From the NCBI RefSeq assembly GCF_001425175.1, contig NZ_LMDV01000008.1, positions 853,494 to 917,493 on the forward strand: 64,000 nucleotides of DNA, written 5' to 3'. The DNA comes from Nocardioides sp. Root1257. Lineage in GTDB: Bacteria; Actinomycetota; Actinomycetes; Propionibacteriales; Nocardioidaceae. The position numbers and the translations under genes are program-made. The notes under the pieces were generated by a model that saw only the letters and a list, made by a program, of their open reading frames with translations, did no database searches and was not told where the DNA came from. Positions 1-7,847 of this stretch are shown here, one piece after another (position 1 is the first letter of the stretch; every line of letters starts with the position of its first letter).

Positions 1-888
1 CGCCTCCTCGTGCCGGGACGACGGTCCGGTCCAGTAGAGGAGGTCGGCGCCACCGTTGTCGGCGATCTCGACGCGGCCGGCGAGGAGCGGGTCGGCGGCG
101 AGCGGGGCCGTCAGGCTGATCACCTTGTCGGGCGTCGACCAGTCCATCGAGTGGTCGGCCAGCACGATCAGGACCGAGTCGCGCCACTTGTCCTGGTCGT
201 GCAGGGCGTCGACGAACATGCCGACCTGGGCGTCGGCGTCGGCGAGCGCGAGGCGACGGGTCAGCCGGAGCGAGGTGCCGGAGACGTCGGCGTGCCCGAA
301 CCGGTCGATGTCGCCGAGGTTGACGAACATCAGGTTCGGGTCGAAGTCCTCGAGCATCGTCAGCGCGGCTCGCATCGTGAAGGCATCGGGGGCGTGCTCG
401 GTGATCGGCAGCGTCGGCTCCGGCTCCCACCGGTGCGTCGCGCGACCGCCGAAGACGCCGTACAGGTACTCCTTCGAGAGCACCGTGCCGGTCGTGGCGC
501 CGTGCCGGTTGAGGCGCTCGATCACGGTGTCGCACCGGATGTCGGTGGGCCGGTCCATGTCGCGCACGGTCCGGGCCCGCCGGTCGTAGATCGAGTTGGC
601 GGGCACGCCGGTGCGGTCGGGCCGCAGGCCGGTCATCATCATCACGTGGTTGGGGATGGTCTCCATCACCGGCATCGACGACGCCCGCGGGAAGCGCAGC
701 CCCGCGTCGCGCAGCGCGGCGAGCCGCGGGGTCAGGCCGCTGTCGAGCTCGTCGGGACGGCACCCGTCGATGACCAGCACGTAGGCGCGCTTGCGCGGCC
801 GGGCGGCGTACGCCGCGGCACCGGGCAGGCTCGAGAAGACCAGGCCGGCGGCCCCAGCCTTGAGTACGGTACGGCGCTCGAGGCTCAT
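1..888 (-). CDS. Alkaline-phosphatase-superfamily phosphodiesterase, Tat-exported (C-terminus cut by window edge)
   Basis: This gene reads from the ATG at 886-888 down to base 1 without a stop, giving 296 residues of a longer protein. The N-terminus MSLERRTVLKAGAAG is a twin-arginine signal, so the enzyme should act outside the membrane. It resembles type I phosphodiesterase/nucleotide pyrophosphatases: metal-ligand Asp41 in VIDGCRPDEL, a probable nucleophile Thr77 in METIPNH, then GDIDRFGHAD and LADHSMDW, which carry the usual Asp/His zinc ligands. Its start overlaps the stop of the PhoD-like gene by 4 bp (ATGA), so the two are translationally coupled. The substrate cannot be read from sequence; phosphodiester or phosphonoester hydrolysis is the family inference. 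Confidence 0.85.
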   Translation of the reverse strand, partial: MSLERRTVLKAGAAGLVFSSLPGAAAYAARPRKRAYVLVIDGCRPDELDSGLTPRLAALRDAGLRFPRASSMPVMETIPNHVMMMTGLRPDRTGVPANSIYDRRARTVRDMDRPTDIRCDTVIERLNRHGATTGTVLSKEYLYGVFGGRATHRWEPEPTLPITEHAPDAFTMRAALTMLEDFDPNLMFVNLGDIDRFGHADVSGTSLRLTRRLALADADAQVGMFVDALHDQDKWRDSVLIVLADHSMDWSTPDKVISLTAPLAADPLLAGRVEIADNGGADLLYWTGPSSRHEEA

Positions 889-2597
889 CGCGGCCCACCC
901 GGAAGGGGCTCGGCCACCTGCTCGACGCGACCCGTGCCGGTCTTCGTGGCGTACGACGTCGACCAGGTGATCGGGGTGGTGCGGTCGGCGCGGTCGCCGA
1001 TGACGTACCAGTCCATCTGTGCGCGGGTGGCGGTGATGTCGAGCACCGAGAACCCGTGGCTGTCGAAGTCGAGGTACTTGATGTGCCGGTTGTTGGCCTT
1101 GATCGCCGTCTCGACGGCCACGCTCGTGGTGCGCGGCGGCGTGCCGGTGATGTCCTTGAGGTTGCTGGAGGTGACCGACGAGCAGACGAACTCGACCCCG
1201 GCCGAGTCGCCGACGGGGTACGTCGAGGCGTCGTACGGCAGCTCGCACGCCCAGCCCGAGTGGATGTCGCCGGTGATGAAGAGCGCGTCGGTGACCTGGT
1301 GGTCGCGGATGTGCTCGAAGACCTCGCGCCGGTCGTGGGTGTAGCCGTCCCACTGGTCGAGGTTGTAGGCGACGCCGTCGCGCGGCAGCAGGCCGGTCAC
1401 GTCGTTGACCGGGTCGACCAGGTCGTGCGGCACCGAGCCGAACTCGACCGGCGCGATCATCACCGGGTTCCCCACGACCTTCCACTGGGCGCCGGCGCGC
1501 TTCAGGCCGCCCTTGAGCCAGTCCATCTGCTGGCGGCCGGTGATGGTGCGGTCGGCAGCGTCCGCGTCCGCGCCGGGCGTCTTCAGCTGTCCGTCGCGAT
1601 AGCTGCGCAGGTCGAGCATGCTCAGCTCCGCGAGGGTCCCGAAGCGGAAGCGGCGGAAGAGCCGGTCCCCGTCGCCGAGCCGGGCGGTGCCGTCGAGGCG
1701 CACCGGCATCCACTCGTCGTACGCGCGGTGCGCGCGGGCCCGGCGGCGGTGGTAGTCGCCCTCGCCGAGGTCGGGGTTGTGGTTCTCCGCCCCGTCCTTC
1801 CACTGGTCGTTGGCGACCTCGTGGTCGTCCCAGGTGATGATCCAGGGGTACTTCGCGTGCAGGTCCTGGAGGTCGCGGTCCTGCTTGTACTGCGCGTGCC
1901 GCTGGCGGTAGTCGGGCAGCGACACCATCTCGTGCGCGGGCACGTGGGAGCGGATGTCGCGGTCGTCGGAGCCGTAGCCGTACTGGCCGGGTCCGTACTC
2001 GTAGAGGTAGTCGCCGAGGTGGATGACGGCGTGCAGGTCGTCGCGGTCGGCGAGCCCGCGGTAGGCGCTGAACCAGCCGGCCTGGAGGTTGGCGCACGAC
2101 ACGACCCCGAACCTCAGGTGCCGGGGGGTGGCCTCGGGCGCCGGTGCCGTACGCGTGCGGCCCACGCGGCTGGTCTGGCCGGCGACGTGGAAGCGGTAGT
2201 GGTACCAGGTGGCTGGGTCCAACCCGGTCACGTCGACCTTGACCGTGTGGTCGCGGCTCGGTCCGGTGGCGAACGTGCCCCGCCGCACGACATGGCGGAA
2301 CCGGCCGTCGGTGGCCACCTCCCAGGTGACCGTGACCCGCGGCCCCTTCCCGGAGCCGGGGGTGCTCGCCGGGGTCGGGGTGACCCGGGTCCAGATCAGC
2401 ACGGCGTGGGGGAGCGGGTCGCCCGACGCGACCCCGTGGCGGAACTGGCGGTGGCCGGGGCGAGCGACGGCCTCGGCGGCGGCGTCCTCGGCGTGCAGGG
2501 TGCCGACGGCGGCGGCACCGACGGCACCGGCAGTGCTGGAGGCGAGCACGGTGCGCCGCCGCAGCGACAGGCGGTCTGAGGGGATCGGCATGGGCAC
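885..2597 (-). CDS. PhoD-like alkaline phosphatase, Tat-exported
   Basis: This 570-residue protein is a PhoD-type phosphatase/phosphodiesterase. A Tat signal (LSLRRRTVLASSTAG, residues 10-24) is followed by the PhoD N-terminal Ig-like domain starting at FRHGVASGDPLPH, then the metallophosphatase core: GDYLYEYG, ITWDDHEVANDQW and the late FITGDIHSGWA. The family uses Fe/Ca to release phosphate from phosphodiesters outside the cell. The GTG at 2595-2597 is used here; an ATG two codons later is equally possible. It lies 3 bp after the PAP2-like gene and overlaps the next phosphodiesterase by 4 bp, forming a three-gene extracytoplasmic phosphatase operon. A second PhoD-type enzyme sits at 32364-33929. 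Confidence 0.92.
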   Translation of the reverse strand: MPMPIPSDRLSLRRRTVLASSTAGAVGAAAVGTLHAEDAAAEAVARPGHRQFRHGVASGDPLPHAVLIWTRVTPTPASTPGSGKGPRVTVTWEVATDGRFRHVVRRGTFATGPSRDHTVKVDVTGLDPATWYHYRFHVAGQTSRVGRTRTAPAPEATPRHLRFGVVSCANLQAGWFSAYRGLADRDDLHAVIHLGDYLYEYGPGQYGYGSDDRDIRSHVPAHEMVSLPDYRQRHAQYKQDRDLQDLHAKYPWIITWDDHEVANDQWKDGAENHNPDLGEGDYHRRRARAHRAYDEWMPVRLDGTARLGDGDRLFRRFRFGTLAELSMLDLRSYRDGQLKTPGADADAADRTITGRQQMDWLKGGLKRAGAQWKVVGNPVMIAPVEFGSVPHDLVDPVNDVTGLLPRDGVAYNLDQWDGYTHDRREVFEHIRDHQVTDALFITGDIHSGWACELPYDASTYPVGDSAGVEFVCSSVTSSNLKDITGTPPRTTSVAVETAIKANNRHIKYLDFDSHGFSVLDITATRAQMDWYVIGDRADRTTPITWSTSYATKTGTGRVEQVAEPLPGGPR

Positions 2598-2600
2598 GAT

Positions 2601-3449
2601 CTACCCAACGACCGGCGGCTCCTCACGTGACGCGGGCGTGGGAGCCGAGAGTTCATCCGGCGTTCGTCTGGGTGCCGGCCACAGCGACGGCAGCGGGATC
2701 CGGCCGATCGCGCGCGCGGCCGCCCACCCGACCAGGATGACCAGCCAGCCGACCAGGGCGTCGATCACCCAGTGGTTGCCGGTGCCGACGATGACGATCG
2801 CGGTGCCGACGGCGTACGCCCAGCCCAGCACGCGGATCCACTTGCGGGTCGCGTAGACCTGGAGCGCGAGCGCGACCCACAACGACCAGCCGGCGTGCAG
2901 CGAGGGGAACGCCGCGAGCTCGTTGGTCAGGCCGCCGAGGCCGCGGGGCGCCGAGGCGTCACCGCCCCACCAGCCGTCGGCCGCGTGCAGGCTGAGCACG
3001 TCGACGTACCCGCTGATGAACCGCGGCGGCGCCGTCGGCATCATCAGGTAGGCCGCGAGACCGAGCAGGGTGCCGATCACGAGCGCCCGCCGGGCGGGGC
3101 CGTAGCGATCGGCGCCCAGCCGCCACAGCCAGATCAGCACCGCCGCCGTGACGACGTAGTGCAGCGAGGCGTACCAGTAGCTGCCGACGAGACCGATCGC
3201 CCGGTGGTCGGTGAAGAGCTGGTTGAGGGGGACCTCCCAGCTGATGCCGAGGAGGTCCTCGATGTGGAGCAGGTCGTTGGCCCGGTGCAGCGCCGGCTGC
3301 ATGCTGGTGTCGGCCAGCAGCCGGGCGAGGCTGTAGAAGACCCAGAGCGCGAGGATCAGCAGCAGCTCGAGGAGGGCCCGGGCCCAGCCGGGGACCGTCC
3401 GTTGGCGGGCAAGCGCGGGTGCCGTGGTCACAGCACCAGCGTCTTTCAT
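2601..3449 (-). CDS. PAP2 / AUR1-type membrane phosphatase or phosphotransferase
   Basis: This 282-residue multi-pass membrane protein has an N-terminal cytoplasmic stretch, about six hydrophobic helices and the two late PAP2-superfamily motifs: FPSLHAGW (PSxH) and GNHWVIDALVGW (HxxxD). The short last motif is closer to the AUR1/inositol-phosphorylceramide-synthase branch than to classic PAP2 lipid phosphatases. Family members act on lipid phosphates or transfer phospho-head groups. It is the first gene of the operon with the two exported phosphatases. The 92 bp between it and lexA hold no gene; I saw only a weak CCCCTG/CAGGGG inverted repeat there. Confidence 0.82.
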   Translation of the reverse strand: MKDAGAVTTAPALARQRTVPGWARALLELLLILALWVFYSLARLLADTSMQPALHRANDLLHIEDLLGISWEVPLNQLFTDHRAIGLVGSYWYASLHYVVTAAVLIWLWRLGADRYGPARRALVIGTLLGLAAYLMMPTAPPRFISGYVDVLSLHAADGWWGGDASAPRGLGGLTNELAAFPSLHAGWSLWVALALQVYATRKWIRVLGWAYAVGTAIVIVGTGNHWVIDALVGWLVILVGWAAARAIGRIPLPSLWPAPRRTPDELSAPTPASREEPPVVG

Positions 3450-3541
3450 CGGCCCTCCCGTGCCATCAGGGATCCTCCCCTGTCTCCAACGTCAGGGTCG
3501 GATCAGGGGATTCCCAGGGGAAGCCAGAAATTCACGAGCGA

Positions 3542-4276
3542 TCAAACCCTGCGCAGCACCGCCGTCACCTTTCCCAGGATGGTGGCGTGAGTGCCGTCAA
3601 TCGGATCGTAGTTGGGGTTGTGCGGCAGGAGCCACACCTTTCCGTCCTTGCGCTGGAACGTCTTGACCGTGGCCTCGCCGTCGAGGAGCGCCGCGACGAT
3701 GTCGCCGTTCTCGGCCGTCTGCTCCTTGCGGATCACCACGTAGTCGCCGCTGCAGATGGCCGCCTCGACCATCGAGTCGCCCGAGACCTCGAGCAGGAAC
3801 AGCTCGCCCTCGCCCACCAGCTGCTTGGGGAGCGGGAAGACCTCGTCGTACGTCTCCTCCGCGAGGATGGGGCCGCCGGCCGCGATCCGGCCGATCAGCG
3901 GCACGTACGACGCGGCGGGCACGGCGTCGCCGATCCCGGTCTCGTCGTGCGACGACTCGTCGCCGCTGCCGAGCGAGCGCCGCGCCGCCATCACCTCGGG
4001 CAGGAACACCTCGAGGGCACGCGGCCGGTTGGGGTCGCGCTTGAGGTAGCCCTTCTCCTCGAGGACCTTGAGCTGGTGGGCGACGCTCGAGGAGCTGGTC
4101 AGCCCCACGGCCTCGCCGATCTCGCGCATGCTCGGCGGGTAGCCCCGCTTCTCGATCGAGTCCTTGATCGTCTGCAGGACGCGCTGCTGCCGCGGGGTGA
4201 GCCCGGTGGCGTCGGCGGGCCCGTCGGGCAGCTCGCGCACCGTATCCATCTTCTTGGCACCGGTCTTGTTGGGCAT
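3542..4276 (-). CDS. lexA: LexA, SOS transcriptional repressor
   Basis: This 244-residue protein is LexA, the self-cleaving repressor of the DNA-damage response. The N-terminal winged helix (residues 26-93) is followed by a linker and the S24 peptidase domain. The cleavage bond is Ala133-Gly134 in [10 protein letters not shown]; the catalytic pair is Ser168 (SGDSM) and Lys205 (EATVKTF). It starts at ATG 4274-4276, six bases after a -10 hexamer, so the mRNA is probably leaderless. It is divergent from a LysM protein, the arrangement known in mycobacteria and corynebacteria, and LexA boxes lie between them, so it should repress both itself and its neighbour. Confidence 0.98.
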   Translation of the reverse strand: MPNKTGAKKMDTVRELPDGPADATGLTPRQQRVLQTIKDSIEKRGYPPSMREIGEAVGLTSSSSVAHQLKVLEEKGYLKRDPNRPRALEVFLPEVMAARRSLGSGDESSHDETGIGDAVPAASYVPLIGRIAAGGPILAEETYDEVFPLPKQLVGEGELFLLEVSGDSMVEAAICSGDYVVIRKEQTAENGDIVAALLDGEATVKTFQRKDGKVWLLPHNPNYDPIDGTHATILGKVTAVLRRV

Positions 4277-4282
4277 GGGCCC

Positions 4283-4311
4283 ACGCTAGCCATCTCGGGC
4301 GTCGTGTTCAA
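4283..4311 (-). promoter_or_regulatory. lexA promoter, leaderless
   Basis: On the minus strand TTGAAC (4311-4306) and TAGCGT (4288-4283) are separated by exactly 17 bp, and the -10 ends 6 nt before the lexA ATG, which fits a transcript starting on the start codon. The -35 overlaps the LexA-type box at 4309-4322. Confidence 0.65.
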
Positions 4312-4322
4312 ACATTTGTTCG
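4309..4322. promoter_or_regulatory. LexA box (lexA-proximal)
   Basis: CAAACATTTGTTCG differs by one base from the actinobacterial SOS palindrome CGAAC-N4-GTTCG. It overlaps the -35 of lexA, so binding would block lexA transcription. Confidence 0.7.
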
Positions 4323-4357
4323 AACGGGCGTGTCGGCCGAGGGGGGTGGCGAGCGGT

Positions 4358-4371
4358 CGAACAAATGTTCG
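4358..4371. promoter_or_regulatory. LexA box, perfect palindrome
   Basis: CGAACAAATGTTCG is a perfect match to the actinobacterial LexA consensus CGAAC-N4-GTTCG. It lies between the lexA promoter and the -35 of the divergent LysM gene and is likely the strongest operator in the cluster. Confidence 0.9.
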
Positions 4372-4380
4372 TCCAGGACC

Positions 4381-4409
4381 TTGCGTCGTTCGAACAGGTG
4401 CTCTAACGT
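4381..4409 (+). promoter_or_regulatory. Promoter of the SOS-type LysM gene
   Basis: TTGCGT (4381-4386) and TAACGT (4404-4409) are separated by 17 bp. The spacer contains CGAACAGGTGCTCT (4391-4404), a degenerate LexA-like half site. Transcription would begin near 4416, giving a leader of about 130 nt. Confidence 0.55.
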
Positions 4410-4439
4410 CGTACACACGTTCGATCGAACACCTGATCG
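4410..4439. promoter_or_regulatory. Two adjacent one-mismatch LexA boxes
   Basis: CGTACACACGTTCG (4410-4423) and CGAACACCTGATCG (4426-4439) each differ by one base from CGAAC-N4-GTTCG and are 16 bp apart. Both lie at or just after the predicted start of the LysM transcript. Confidence 0.55.
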
Positions 4440-4544
4440 ATACGGCGCCGCAGACGGACTCCAGAGGGACTGTCGGTGGCTCCCTCTAGAACTGGTGTCA
4501 CCGAACCGGTGTCAACGATGGCCAACTTCCCCAGGAGCCAGCAG

Positions 4545-4895
4545 ATGAGCACGATGACGATCGACCAGATGTTCCACAGCAAGCCCACCGCCCGCCCGCG
4601 CAGCACCGTCCGGCTCACCCGCCGCGGTCGCGTCGTCGTGGTGCTCCTCGCGCTCCTGGCGGTCCTCGCCGTCGGCATCGTCGTCGCCTCCGGCTCGGTG
4701 GCCACCGACCACGCCGGCACGCCCGAGCCCACGGCCACGGTGCTCGTCGGTCCCGGCGACACCCTGTGGGACATCGCCTCCGCGGCCGCCGACGACGGCG
4801 ACGTCGACGCGATGATCGACCGCATCCAGAAGCTCAACGCGCTCGACTCCGGCATGCTCATCGCCGGCCAGCGCCTGCTGATCCCCGTCGACTGA
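4545..4895 (+). CDS. SOS-associated membrane-anchored LysM protein (ChiZ/DivS position)
   Basis: This 116-residue protein has a basic cytoplasmic N-terminus, one membrane helix (about residues 30-49) and an outside LysM domain (about 67-114, from GPGDTLWDIA to LLIPVD), which binds peptidoglycan. Divergence from lexA behind several LexA boxes matches the DNA-damage-induced cell-division inhibitors ChiZ (Rv2719c) of mycobacteria and DivS of corynebacteria, so a role in halting septation after DNA damage is inferred. I chose ATG 4545 because AGGAG at 4533-4537 sits 7 nt upstream; in-frame starts at 4476 (GTG) and 4518 (ATG) lack a good ribosome site. Confidence 0.85.
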   Translation: MSTMTIDQMFHSKPTARPRSTVRLTRRGRVVVVLLALLAVLAVGIVVASGSVATDHAGTPEPTATVLVGPGDTLWDIASAAADDGDVDAMIDRIQKLNALDSGMLIAGQRLLIPVD

Positions 4896-4954
4896 CCGGA
4901 CCGGCACACAGATCTCGTCGAGCGATTCGACCCCGCTCGACGGACCGGGGAAGA

Positions 4955-4986
4955 CGAGGGGCGGAGCCACCAGGCTCCGCCCCTCG
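4955..4986. terminator. Terminator-type hairpin after LysM gene
   Basis: A perfect 14-bp stem (4955-4968 with 4973-4986) closes a 4-nt ACCA loop. There is no T tract, as is usual for high-GC actinobacterial terminators. Confidence 0.75.
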
Positions 4987-5013
4987 CGGCATTTCCAGCC
5001 CTACGCTGCGAGC

Positions 5014-5421
5014 ATGGCCGGCTACTCAGGCACCCCGCTGGTGCGCAAGCTCGGGATCAAGGACGACCACCTCGTCCTGCTCGACCGGGCGCCCGGCGAC
5101 TTCGAGCTCGGGGCGACCACAGCACGCGTCGTACGCCGGCTGCCGGCGTCGGGGCTGGACGTGACGCTCACCTTCCAGACCCGGCTGGTCGACCTCGGGT
5201 CGCGGTTGCCGACCCTGTTCGAGCGCACCGTGACCGCCGGGATGGTCTGGACCTGCTGGCCCAAGAAGGCCGCGCAGCGTCAGCTGGGCATCGTCAGCGA
5301 CCTCGACGACGGGGTGGTCCGCGAGCTCGGGCTGCGCCTGGGCTGGGTCGACGTCAAGGTCGCTGCGATCGACGACACCTGGTCGGGTCTGAAGTTCGTG
5401 CGCCGCCTGGCGGATCGGTAG
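5014..5421 (+). CDS. DUF3052 family protein
   Basis: This 135-residue soluble protein opens with AGYSGTPLVRKLGIKDDH, the typical start of the actinobacterial DUF3052 family. The family's function is not established to my knowledge. The middle contains RTVTAGMVWTCWPKK and the end GWVDVKVAAIDDTWSGLKF. The -10-like TACGCT at 5002-5007 ends 6 nt before the ATG and no ribosome site is visible, so it is probably translated from a leaderless mRNA. It stands alone after a strong terminator. Confidence 0.85.
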   Translation: MAGYSGTPLVRKLGIKDDHLVLLDRAPGDFELGATTARVVRRLPASGLDVTLTFQTRLVDLGSRLPTLFERTVTAGMVWTCWPKKAAQRQLGIVSDLDDGVVRELGLRLGWVDVKVAAIDDTWSGLKFVRRLADR

Positions 5422-5442
5422 CGGCAGACCTCGGGCACGTCT

Positions 5443-5802
5443 CTAGCGCGCCGCGCGCCGGCCGCCGATCGGGCGAGGTCCGTCCGACGGCGCGTCGGGC
5501 GTCTCCGGTGGGGTCGGCGGCTTGGTGATGCCGAGCCGGCGCAGCAGCCGGGCGACGAGCATCAGGCCGAAGAAGAGGCACGCGACCGCGCCCACCGAGG
5601 CGATCGCCAGGAACACCCAGGCCTGCGAGTCGCCCCCGCGGGCGGTCGAGCCGAAGTCGACGGCGGCGTACACGAGGTAGCCCCACGCCACGACCGACAG
5701 CGTGATGCCGAGGGCCAGGGCGAGCAGCGCGGGACGCGACGTGGTCCTCCGGCGGGGTCCGCGGCGCGACCCCGCCCGCTTGCCGCCGGTCGCACCCGTC
5801 AC
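5443..5802 (-). CDS. Small two-helix membrane protein, unknown function
   Basis: This 119-residue protein has a very basic N-terminus (residues 1-25), two membrane helices (about 26-47 and 62-85), a short outside loop and a Pro-rich cytoplasmic tail. I recognise no domain. It starts at GTG 5800-5802, runs convergent to the DUF3052 gene (21 bp between stops) and divergent from the GAF-ATPase gene. Codon use matches its neighbours. Real gene probable, function unknown. Confidence 0.65.
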   Translation of the reverse strand: MTGATGGKRAGSRRGPRRRTTSRPALLALALGITLSVVAWGYLVYAAVDFGSTARGGDSQAWVFLAIASVGAVACLFFGLMLVARLLRRLGITKPPTPPETPDAPSDGPRPIGGRRAAR

Positions 5803-5890
5803 TGACCCCGCCTCACCGGGCCATTGTGGCCGATCGACCCTGACCGTTCGGGACGCGCCACGGTCCCCGAGGTGATCTACGCTGTCGAGC

Positions 5891-6832
5891 GTGGGGGACT
5901 ACCGCGACGGTTCGGTTCCCGTCGGACTCGCGAGCGCGGCCGACGTCGATGCGGTCGCGCGCTCGCTGGCGCGTGAGCTGCTGGCCCTGCCGGACGTGCG
6001 CGCGGTCGGGATCGCCCTCATCGAGGGCGGCGGCCGCCGGCTCCGCTTCCTGCCGGTCGCCCCGGGCGGGATGCAGGCGGACTGGTGCCACATCGACGCC
6101 TACGACGACGTGCCGCTGACGGGGGTGGTCCGCACGGGCCGGGCCGTCACCGGGGACCTCGACTCCTTCGCCGGTCGTTACGCCGACCTCGTCGCCGTCC
6201 AGGTCGCCGCCGGCACCCAGGCCCTGGCCGCCTTCCCGATCCCCGGCGTCACGGCGCCGCTCGGTGGCCTGCTCGTCTACTACGAGCGGCGCCAGGACTT
6301 CGGCGGCGAGCAGCGCGAGGTGCTCGAGACCCTGGCGAGGCACGCCGGTGACGCCGTACGACGGGCGCGCGCCCGTGGGGCAGCGACCCCGTCGACGAGC
6401 GAGCGTCCCGAGGTGGACGCCTCGGTGCGGTCCGCCTCGCTGGGCCTCGAGGACGACGCGCGGGCTCCGGGTCTCGCACGGCGGTTCCTGCGCCGGACCC
6501 TCGCCGAGTGGGGCGTCGAGGACGACCCGGTCGAGACCGCGGAGCTCTGCCTCTCGGAGCTGGTGACCAACGCGGTCATCCACGCGGGCGCGAGCAGCGA
6601 GCTCACCCTCACGCTCGACGACGGCATGCTGACCGTCGCCGTCCGCGACCACGGCGGCGCGGGCGCTGCTGCGCACCCGGTCGAGGACGACGACCCGATG
6701 CGGGTCTTCGGCCGTGGCCTGGTGCTCGTGGACGCCCTCGCCGACAGCTGGGGTGCGGACCGGGACGAGGTCGGGACGACGTCGTGGTTCGTGCTCGACC
6801 TGCCCGACGGAGCCCGGTCGGCCGCCTCCTAG
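5891..6832 (+). CDS. GAF-domain protein with RsbW-like ATPase domain (anti-sigma kinase type)
   Basis: This 313-residue protein joins an N-terminal GAF-like sensor domain (about 15-150) to a C-terminal GHKL ATPase domain of the HATPase_c_2/RsbW type (about 190-308). The N-box is ELCLSELVTNAVIHAG and the G-box region GRGLVLVDALADSWG. RsbW-type proteins bind and inhibit SigB/SigF-family sigma factors or phosphorylate anti-anti-sigma factors. Its stop is 5 bp from the stop of a sigma factor of that family on the other strand, so that sigma factor is a plausible partner. A TACGCT hexamer (5878-5883) lies 7 nt before the GTG start, suggesting a leaderless mRNA. Confidence 0.85.
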   Translation: MGDYRDGSVPVGLASAADVDAVARSLARELLALPDVRAVGIALIEGGGRRLRFLPVAPGGMQADWCHIDAYDDVPLTGVVRTGRAVTGDLDSFAGRYADLVAVQVAAGTQALAAFPIPGVTAPLGGLLVYYERRQDFGGEQREVLETLARHAGDAVRRARARGAATPSTSERPEVDASVRSASLGLEDDARAPGLARRFLRRTLAEWGVEDDPVETAELCLSELVTNAVIHAGASSELTLTLDDGMLTVAVRDHGGAGAAAHPVEDDDPMRVFGRGLVLVDALADSWGADRDEVGTTSWFVLDLPDGARSAAS

Positions 6833-6837
6833 CCCGG

Positions 6838-7605
6838 TCAGGCGGCGTGCGGGACCGTGAGCTCCTCGCGCATCCGCGCCATCAGGCGGGTGAGCAGTCG
6901 GGAGACCTGCATCTGGGTCACCCCGATCTCGCGGCCGATCTCCGACTGGGTGCGCCCGTGGAAGAAGCGCAGCTCCACGATCTTCCGCTCGCGCGGCGTG
7001 AGCCGGGCCAGCATCGGAGCCAGTACGGCGCGCGCCTCGGCGACGTCGAAGCCGTGGTCGTCGCCGCCGAGCCGCTGGGTCAACGACTCCTCGTCGCTGC
7101 CGACCGGCGCGTCGAGCGACGCCGGTGCGAAGCAGCCGCTCGCTCCGAGTGCCTCGACGACGGCCTCGACCTCGATGCCGAGGTAGCGGGCGATCTCCGA
7201 GGGACGCGGCGCGCGGCCGTACTCCTGGAAGAGCTCGCTCTCGCAGCCGATGATCTTGCTCTGGGTCTCCTGGATGGATCGCGGGGGGCGGACCATCCAG
7301 CCCAGGTCGCGGAAGTGGCGGCGCACCTCGCCGCGGATGGTGGGGATCGCGAAGCTGAGGAAGTCGTGGCCCCGCTCGGGGTCGAACCCGCGCACCGCCT
7401 TGACCAGCCCGACGTACGCGACCTGCTGGAGGTCGTCGGTCGCGATGCCGCGACCACGGAAGCGGCGGGTGGCGTCGACCGCGACCTTCATGTTGAGGCG
7501 GATGAGCTCGTCGTCGAGACGGGGGCGCTCGTCGGGGGTGGCGTCGCGTCGTTCGGCGAAGAGGCGGGCGGTGGTCTCGGACCGGGATTCGTCCATGTAG
7601 GTCAT
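6838..7605 (-). CDS. SigB/SigF/SigG-type RNA polymerase sigma factor
   Basis: This about 255-residue sigma-70 factor of the general-stress/sporulation group shows region 2 (DDLQQVAYVGLVKAVRGF, then FAIPTIRGEVRRHFRD), region 3 (RAPRPSEIARYLGI) and region 4 (LTPRERKIVELRFF with helix-turn-helix TQSEIGREIGVTQMQVSRLL). The family is normally held by RsbW-type anti-sigma kinases. I start it at ATG 7603-7605 (MTYMDESR); the frame stays open upstream to 7692, but that extension is not sigma-like. It converges with the GAF-ATPase gene, its likely regulator. Confidence 0.92.
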   Translation of the reverse strand: MTYMDESRSETTARLFAERRDATPDERPRLDDELIRLNMKVAVDATRRFRGRGIATDDLQQVAYVGLVKAVRGFDPERGHDFLSFAIPTIRGEVRRHFRDLGWMVRPPRSIQETQSKIIGCESELFQEYGRAPRPSEIARYLGIEVEAVVEALGASGCFAPASLDAPVGSDEESLTQRLGGDDHGFDVAEARAVLAPMLARLTPRERKIVELRFFHGRTQSEIGREIGVTQMQVSRLLTRLMARMREELTVPHAA

Positions 7606-7800
7606 GTCCCGTCGGTAGTGCAAGGTAAAACCACCCGTCGGGGTGAGTGCCGACCTCTCAGGGGCTCGCGACACGCCCTCCGCGACTGCCATTTCCAGGC
7701 CCCGCAGAGGCCCTGACCTGCGGCTTTGCCGCCGGGCGACGCGGCGGCCGAGGAACTTCTCCGCGCTACTTGCGCGGCCTCGCGAGCGGGCGTACGGTTA

Positions 7801-7816
7801 CCACTACATCTAGTAC
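7801..7816 (+). promoter_or_regulatory. NrdR box 1
   Basis: CCACTACATCTAGTAC agrees with the NrdR consensus ACACWATATATWGTGT at 11 of 16 positions and shares the core CATCTAGT with box 2, exactly 31 bp further on. Paired boxes about three helical turns apart are the known NrdR arrangement. Confidence 0.75.
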
Positions 7817-7817
7817 T

Positions 7818-7829
7818 TACACCGGTGTA
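7818..7829. promoter_or_regulatory. 12-bp perfect palindrome between the NrdR boxes
   Basis: TACACCGGTGTA lies between the two boxes. It could be a third protein-binding site or part of the NrdR complex footprint. Confidence 0.4.
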
Positions 7830-7831
7830 GT

Positions 7832-7847
7832 TATCCACATCTAGTTC
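7832..7847 (+). promoter_or_regulatory. NrdR box 2
   Basis: TATCCACATCTAGTTC carries the same CATCTAGT core as box 1 at a 31-bp shift. It is the weaker match to consensus on its left half. Confidence 0.65.

Noticed and set aside
3450..3541. Terminator between lexA and the PAP2-like gene
   Set aside because: Only a weak CCCCTG/CAGGGG pairing with a long loop is present.
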